Positions 4,526-6,961 of a stretch of 6,961 nt of DNA are shown here, piece after piece. Both the position numbers and the translations under genes were made by a program. Where the stretch lies: the NCBI GenBank assembly GCA_964443275.1, contig CAYUCE010000073.1, positions 1-6,961 of the forward strand, read 5' to 3'. The DNA is from CAYUCE01 sp964443275 (GTDB taxonomy: Bacteria; Bipolaricaulota; Bipolaricaulia; CAYUCE01). The notes below the pieces were generated by a model. The model saw only the letters and a list, made by a program, of their open reading frames with translations. It ran no database searches and was not told where the DNA came from. Position 1 is the first letter of the stretch. Each line of letters starts with the position of its first letter.

Positions 4526-6844
4526 ATGCCAAATAACGACGGACTTAAACTAAAAGTGGCCGAAGCCCAGCAGCAGGATGTAGGTAAGGGAATAGTTAGA
4601 ATTAGCCCTTCCAATATGAGAAACCTAGGTATTTCAGAAGGTGAGCTAATAGAGATTGTAGGTAAAAGCAGTACTGCCGGTATAGCAGTTAGAGGTTACA
4701 GTGAAGACGAAGGACTGGATATAATCAGAATCGATGGGCTAATGCGGTCTAACGCCGGGGTGGGTATTGGAGATTATGTAGAAGTCAAAAGGGCCGAAAT
4801 CAAGGAAGCAAAAAAAGTCTCTTTAGCTCCAGCTAGAAAGAACATTCGCCTGCAAGCACCCGGGGATAGCCTTAAGAGAATGCTTTTAAACAAGCCCGTA
4901 AAGACCGGCGACCTTATATCTACTACGGTTTCCAGGGCCCGATCGCCCTTCAGTTCAGATCCATTTGCGAAAGAGCTCTTTTCCGACACCTTCTTTAGGG
5001 ACTTCATGGAATACCCAGCCTTTGGATTAGGTGAAATAAGACTTAAAGTGGTGACCACTTCCCCTAAAGGGATTGTCAAAGTTACCGAAAATACCGAAGT
5101 GGAGCTGCTACCAGAATACGTGGAAGTAGAGGAGAGGGTTCTGCCTGACGTCACTTACGAAGACGTAGGGGGGCTAAAATCGGTCATCGAAAAAATCCGG
5201 GAGATGGTAGAACTTCCCTTAAAACACCCGGAACTATTTGATCGGTTGGGAATAGAAGCACCCAAAGGAGTATTACTTCATGGCCCACCGGGGACAGGTA
5301 AAACGCTTTTGGCTAAGGCGGTAGCCAACGAATCGGACGCCCATTTCATCTCCATAAACGGACCGGAAATTATGAGCAAATACTACGGGGAAAGTGAGCA
5401 GCGCTTACGGGATGCCTTTGAAGAAGCTGAACAAAACGCACCCTCAATAATATTTATAGATGAGCTTGACTCCGTTGCCCCCAAGCGGGCCGAGGTCACC
5501 GGTGAAGTAGAAAGGCGGGTGGTCGCCCAGCTTCTCTCGCTTATGGATGGCCTAGAGGAGAGAAAGAACGTAATTGTCATCGGGGCTACCAACCGGGTTG
5601 ATGCTGTAGATGCAGCACTTCGCAGACCGGGAAGGTTTGACCGAGAGATAGAGGTAGGAGTCCCAGATGCCGAGGGTAGAAAAGAGATCTTTATGATCCA
5701 CACCCGGGGAATGCCCTTGGCCGAAAACGTTGATTTGGACAGGTTTGTAGATCTCACTTATGGGTTTACCGGCTCGGATATTGCGGCACTTTTTCGGGAA
5801 GCGGCTATGAATGCCCTAAGACGCGCACTTCCCCAAATAGATCTGGAAGAAAAAATAATCCCTAAAGAAATATTGGATAATCTGTTTGTAACCCGTGATG
5901 ATTTAAATCAGGCCATGCGGGAGATAGAACCCTCGGCCTTGCGAGAGATATTTGTGGAAATACCAAACGTTACCTGGGAAGATATTGGAGGCCTGGGAGG
6001 TGTAAAGCAACTTTTAAGGGAGACGGTAGAATTACCTCTCAAAAGGCCCGATTCCTTTAGAAGAGTGGGAGTGGAACCCCCCAAAGGAGTATTGCTTTAC
6101 GGCCCACCGGGTAACGGTAAAACCATGCTAGCCAAGGCGGTAGCCAACGAATCGGAAGCCAACTTTATCTCAGCTAAAGGATCGGATTTACTCTCTAAAT
6201 GGTATGGGGAATCCGAGCAAAGAATAGCCGAAGTCTTTAACAAAGCCCGCCAGGTAGCTCCCTCCATAATCTTCTTGGATGAGCTAGATAGCTTGGCGCC
6301 GGCCAGAGGAAGCTTTGCCGGTGAGCCCCGGGCTACCGAGCGCATAGTAAACCAATTATTATCTGAGCTGGACGGCTTAGAGGAACTTAGAGAGGTGGTG
6401 ATAATCGGAGCCACCAACCGCCCGGATATAGTTGATCCCGCACTACTTAGACCGGGAAGATTCGATGAGCTAATTTACGTACCTGTTCCCGATAAAGAGG
6501 CCCGGCGTAAAATCTTCCAAGTACACACCCGCAAGATGACCCTGGCAGAAGATGTAGATATCGACCCACTGGTGACCAAAACCGAAAGATATAGCGGCGC
6601 CGATGTAGCAGCGGTCTGCAAGAAGGCTGGTCGATTAGCAATTAGAGAAAACACCGAAGCCGTGGATGTAAAGATGCCCCATTTTCTAAAAGCTATTGAT
6701 GATACACCTCCTTCTATATCCTCCCGGATGGAAGAAAGATATAAAGAAATCGCCGGGCAATTACGGGAGCAGAAGATGCGTGCCCCTATAGGATTTGAAA
6801 CCAAAAGTTACCCGGAAGACAAACCAGAGACCAAATCCGGTTAA
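4526..6844 (+). CDS. Cdc48/p97/VAT-type double AAA+ ATPase
   Basis: A 772-residue cytoplasmic hexameric unfoldase/segregase of the Cdc48 family, which threads protein substrates through a central pore using ATP. The N-domain (about 1-200) starts with a double-psi barrel and ends in ...TEVELLPE. It contains a Phe-rich insert at 136-168. D1 has Walker A GPPGTGKT (253-260), pore loop KYYG (285-288), Walker B IIFIDELD with Asp312/Glu313, sensor Asn356 and Arg fingers near Arg370/Arg373. D2 has Walker A GPPGNGKT (526-533), pore loop KWYG (558-561), Walker B Asp585/Glu586, sensor Asn631 and RPGRFDE with Arg645. Both ATPase sites look intact. Aromatic residues in both pore loops resemble archaeal VAT rather than p97, whose D1 loop lacks them. 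The tail (PEDKPETKSG) has no HbYX proteasome-docking motif. Length is typical. Substrates and adaptors in bacteria are largely unknown. ATG 4526 follows a strong ribosome binding site. Confidence 0.96.
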   Translation: MPNNDGLKLKVAEAQQQDVGKGIVRISPSNMRNLGISEGELIEIVGKSSTAGIAVRGYSEDEGLDIIRIDGLMRSNAGVGIGDYVEVKRAEIKEAKKVSLAPARKNIRLQAPGDSLKRMLLNKPVKTGDLISTTVSRARSPFSSDPFAKELFSDTFFRDFMEYPAFGLGEIRLKVVTTSPKGIVKVTENTEVELLPEYVEVEERVLPDVTYEDVGGLKSVIEKIREMVELPLKHPELFDRLGIEAPKGVLLHGPPGTGKTLLAKAVANESDAHFISINGPEIMSKYYGESEQRLRDAFEEAEQNAPSIIFIDELDSVAPKRAEVTGEVERRVVAQLLSLMDGLEERKNVIVIGATNRVDAVDAALRRPGRFDREIEVGVPDAEGRKEIFMIHTRGMPLAENVDLDRFVDLTYGFTGSDIAALFREAAMNALRRALPQIDLEEKIIPKEILDNLFVTRDDLNQAMREIEPSALREIFVEIPNVTWEDIGGLGGVKQLLRETVELPLKRPDSFRRVGVEPPKGVLLYGPPGNGKTMLAKAVANESEANFISAKGSDLLSKWYGESEQRIAEVFNKARQVAPSIIFLDELDSLAPARGSFAGEPRATERIVNQLLSELDGLEELREVVIIGATNRPDIVDPALLRPGRFDELIYVPVPDKEARRKIFQVHTRKMTLAEDVDIDPLVTKTERYSGADVAAVCKKAGRLAIRENTEAVDVKMPHFLKAIDDTPPSISSRMEERYKEIAGQLREQKMRAPIGFETKSYPEDKPETKSG
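5261..5337 (+). repeat. D1 Walker A segment, near-duplicate of 6080-6156
   Basis: This 77-nt stretch encoding PKGVLLHGPPGTGKT through VANES aligns without gaps to 6080-6156 in D2 with 12 mismatches by hand count. The last 23 nt (5315-5337 and 6134-6156) are identical. Both AAA domains share ancestry, so protein similarity is expected; the identical codon choice is the notable part. Confidence 0.7.
6080..6156 (+). repeat. D2 Walker A segment, near-duplicate of 5261-5337
   Basis: Partner of the D1 segment. It encodes PKGVLLYGPPGNGKT through VANES. Differences cluster around the P-loop, while the flanks share codons exactly. It could have arisen by gene conversion between the two halves or by strong codon preference. 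Confidence 0.7.
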
Positions 6845-6874
6845 GTTTGCCAGTTTTTGGAGGGGATTTGAACT

Positions 6875-6890
6875 CACCCCGAGGCGGGTG
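6875..6890. other. GC-rich hairpin between the cdc48-like gene and the tRNA
   Basis: CACCC (6875-6879) pairs with GGGTG (6886-6890) around CGAGGC. It lies in the 62-bp gap between two convergent genes, where a bidirectional terminator would be expected, but no T-run follows on either strand. An intrinsic terminator is therefore not supported. Confidence 0.25.
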
Positions 6891-6906
6891 GTGGCTTATA
6901 GATAGG

Positions 6907-6961
6907 TGGTGCCGAGGGTGGGATTCGAACCCACACGAGCAAATGCTCACGGACTCCTGAA
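6907..6961 (-). tRNA. tRNA-Leu(CAG), 3' part, cut by the window end
   Basis: Read on the minus strand from the window edge: anticodon loop TTCAGGA with anticodon CAG at 6959-6957, 3' anticodon strand GTCCG, and a long variable arm TGAGC-ATTT-GCTCG, as expected for a type II tRNA. Then come T-arm GTGGG-TTCGAAT-CCCAC, 3' acceptor strand CCTCGGC, discriminator A (6910) and encoded CCA (6909-6907). Leucine identity rests on the CAG anticodon with G37, the long variable arm and A73. The 5' acceptor strand (predicted GCCGAGG) and D-arm lie beyond the window. Confidence 0.93.

Noticed and set aside
4774..6804. Minus-strand open frames inside the cdc48-like gene (4774-5154, 5383-5757, 6097-6417, 6447-6641, 6475-6804)
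   Set aside because: They are low-complexity, Ser/Leu-rich mirror translations of well-conserved AAA motifs, with no recognisable domain. The plus-strand gene explains the sequence fully.
1..6961. CRISPR array, insertion sequence, toxin-antitoxin or phage-defence cassette
   Set aside because: No regularly spaced repeats, transposase or integrase motifs, or nuclease or toxin families were found. The AAA ATPase is a housekeeping-type Cdc48 and its neighbours are unrelated metabolic or transport genes.

Overview
The window looks like chromosomal DNA from a bacterium. The terminal tRNA gene encodes its own CCA end, the start codons of the EamA and Cdc48 genes follow purine-rich Shine-Dalgarno sequences, and three TATAAT-type promoters can be read. 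Base composition is moderate and ATA and AGA/AGG codons are common. Together with a two-domain Cdc48/VAT-type AAA ATPase, a DUF401-type permease and a 617-residue acyl-CoA synthetase, this would suit an anaerobic Clostridia-like Firmicute (Desulfotomaculum/Syntrophomonas-like). The taxonomic guess is inference only.

Layout. Positions 1-979 (+) hold the C-terminal two thirds of a DUF401-type membrane protein whose reading frame is broken near the window start. It converges, with only 9 bp between stop codons, on a minus-strand long-chain acyl-CoA synthetase homologue (2842-989). A 263-bp divergent region (2843-3105) carries back-to-back extended -10 promoters, an 11-bp direct repeat, a nested dyad over the synthetase -35 region and a strong 5'-UTR hairpin. 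Then come, on the plus strand, a single-domain EamA-type membrane protein (3106-3546), a GNAT acetyltransferase (3623-4339), a 186-bp regulatory-looking gap with a promoter and a structured leader, and a 772-residue Cdc48/p97-like ATPase (4526-6844). The window ends inside a minus-strand tRNA-Leu(CAG).

How the genes work together. I see no multi-gene system: the four non-tRNA neighbours after the permease have unrelated predicted roles (acyl activation, small-molecule transport, acetyl transfer, protein unfolding), and the cdc48 homologue appears to have its own promoter. I found no CRISPR array, mobile element, toxin-antitoxin pair or defence cassette. The points most worth a second look are loss of the catalytic A10 lysine in the acyl-CoA synthetase homologue (Asp601), the leader upstream of the cdc48 homologue with two mutually exclusive pairings, the structured divergent promoter region, and the disrupted 5' part of the DUF401 gene.
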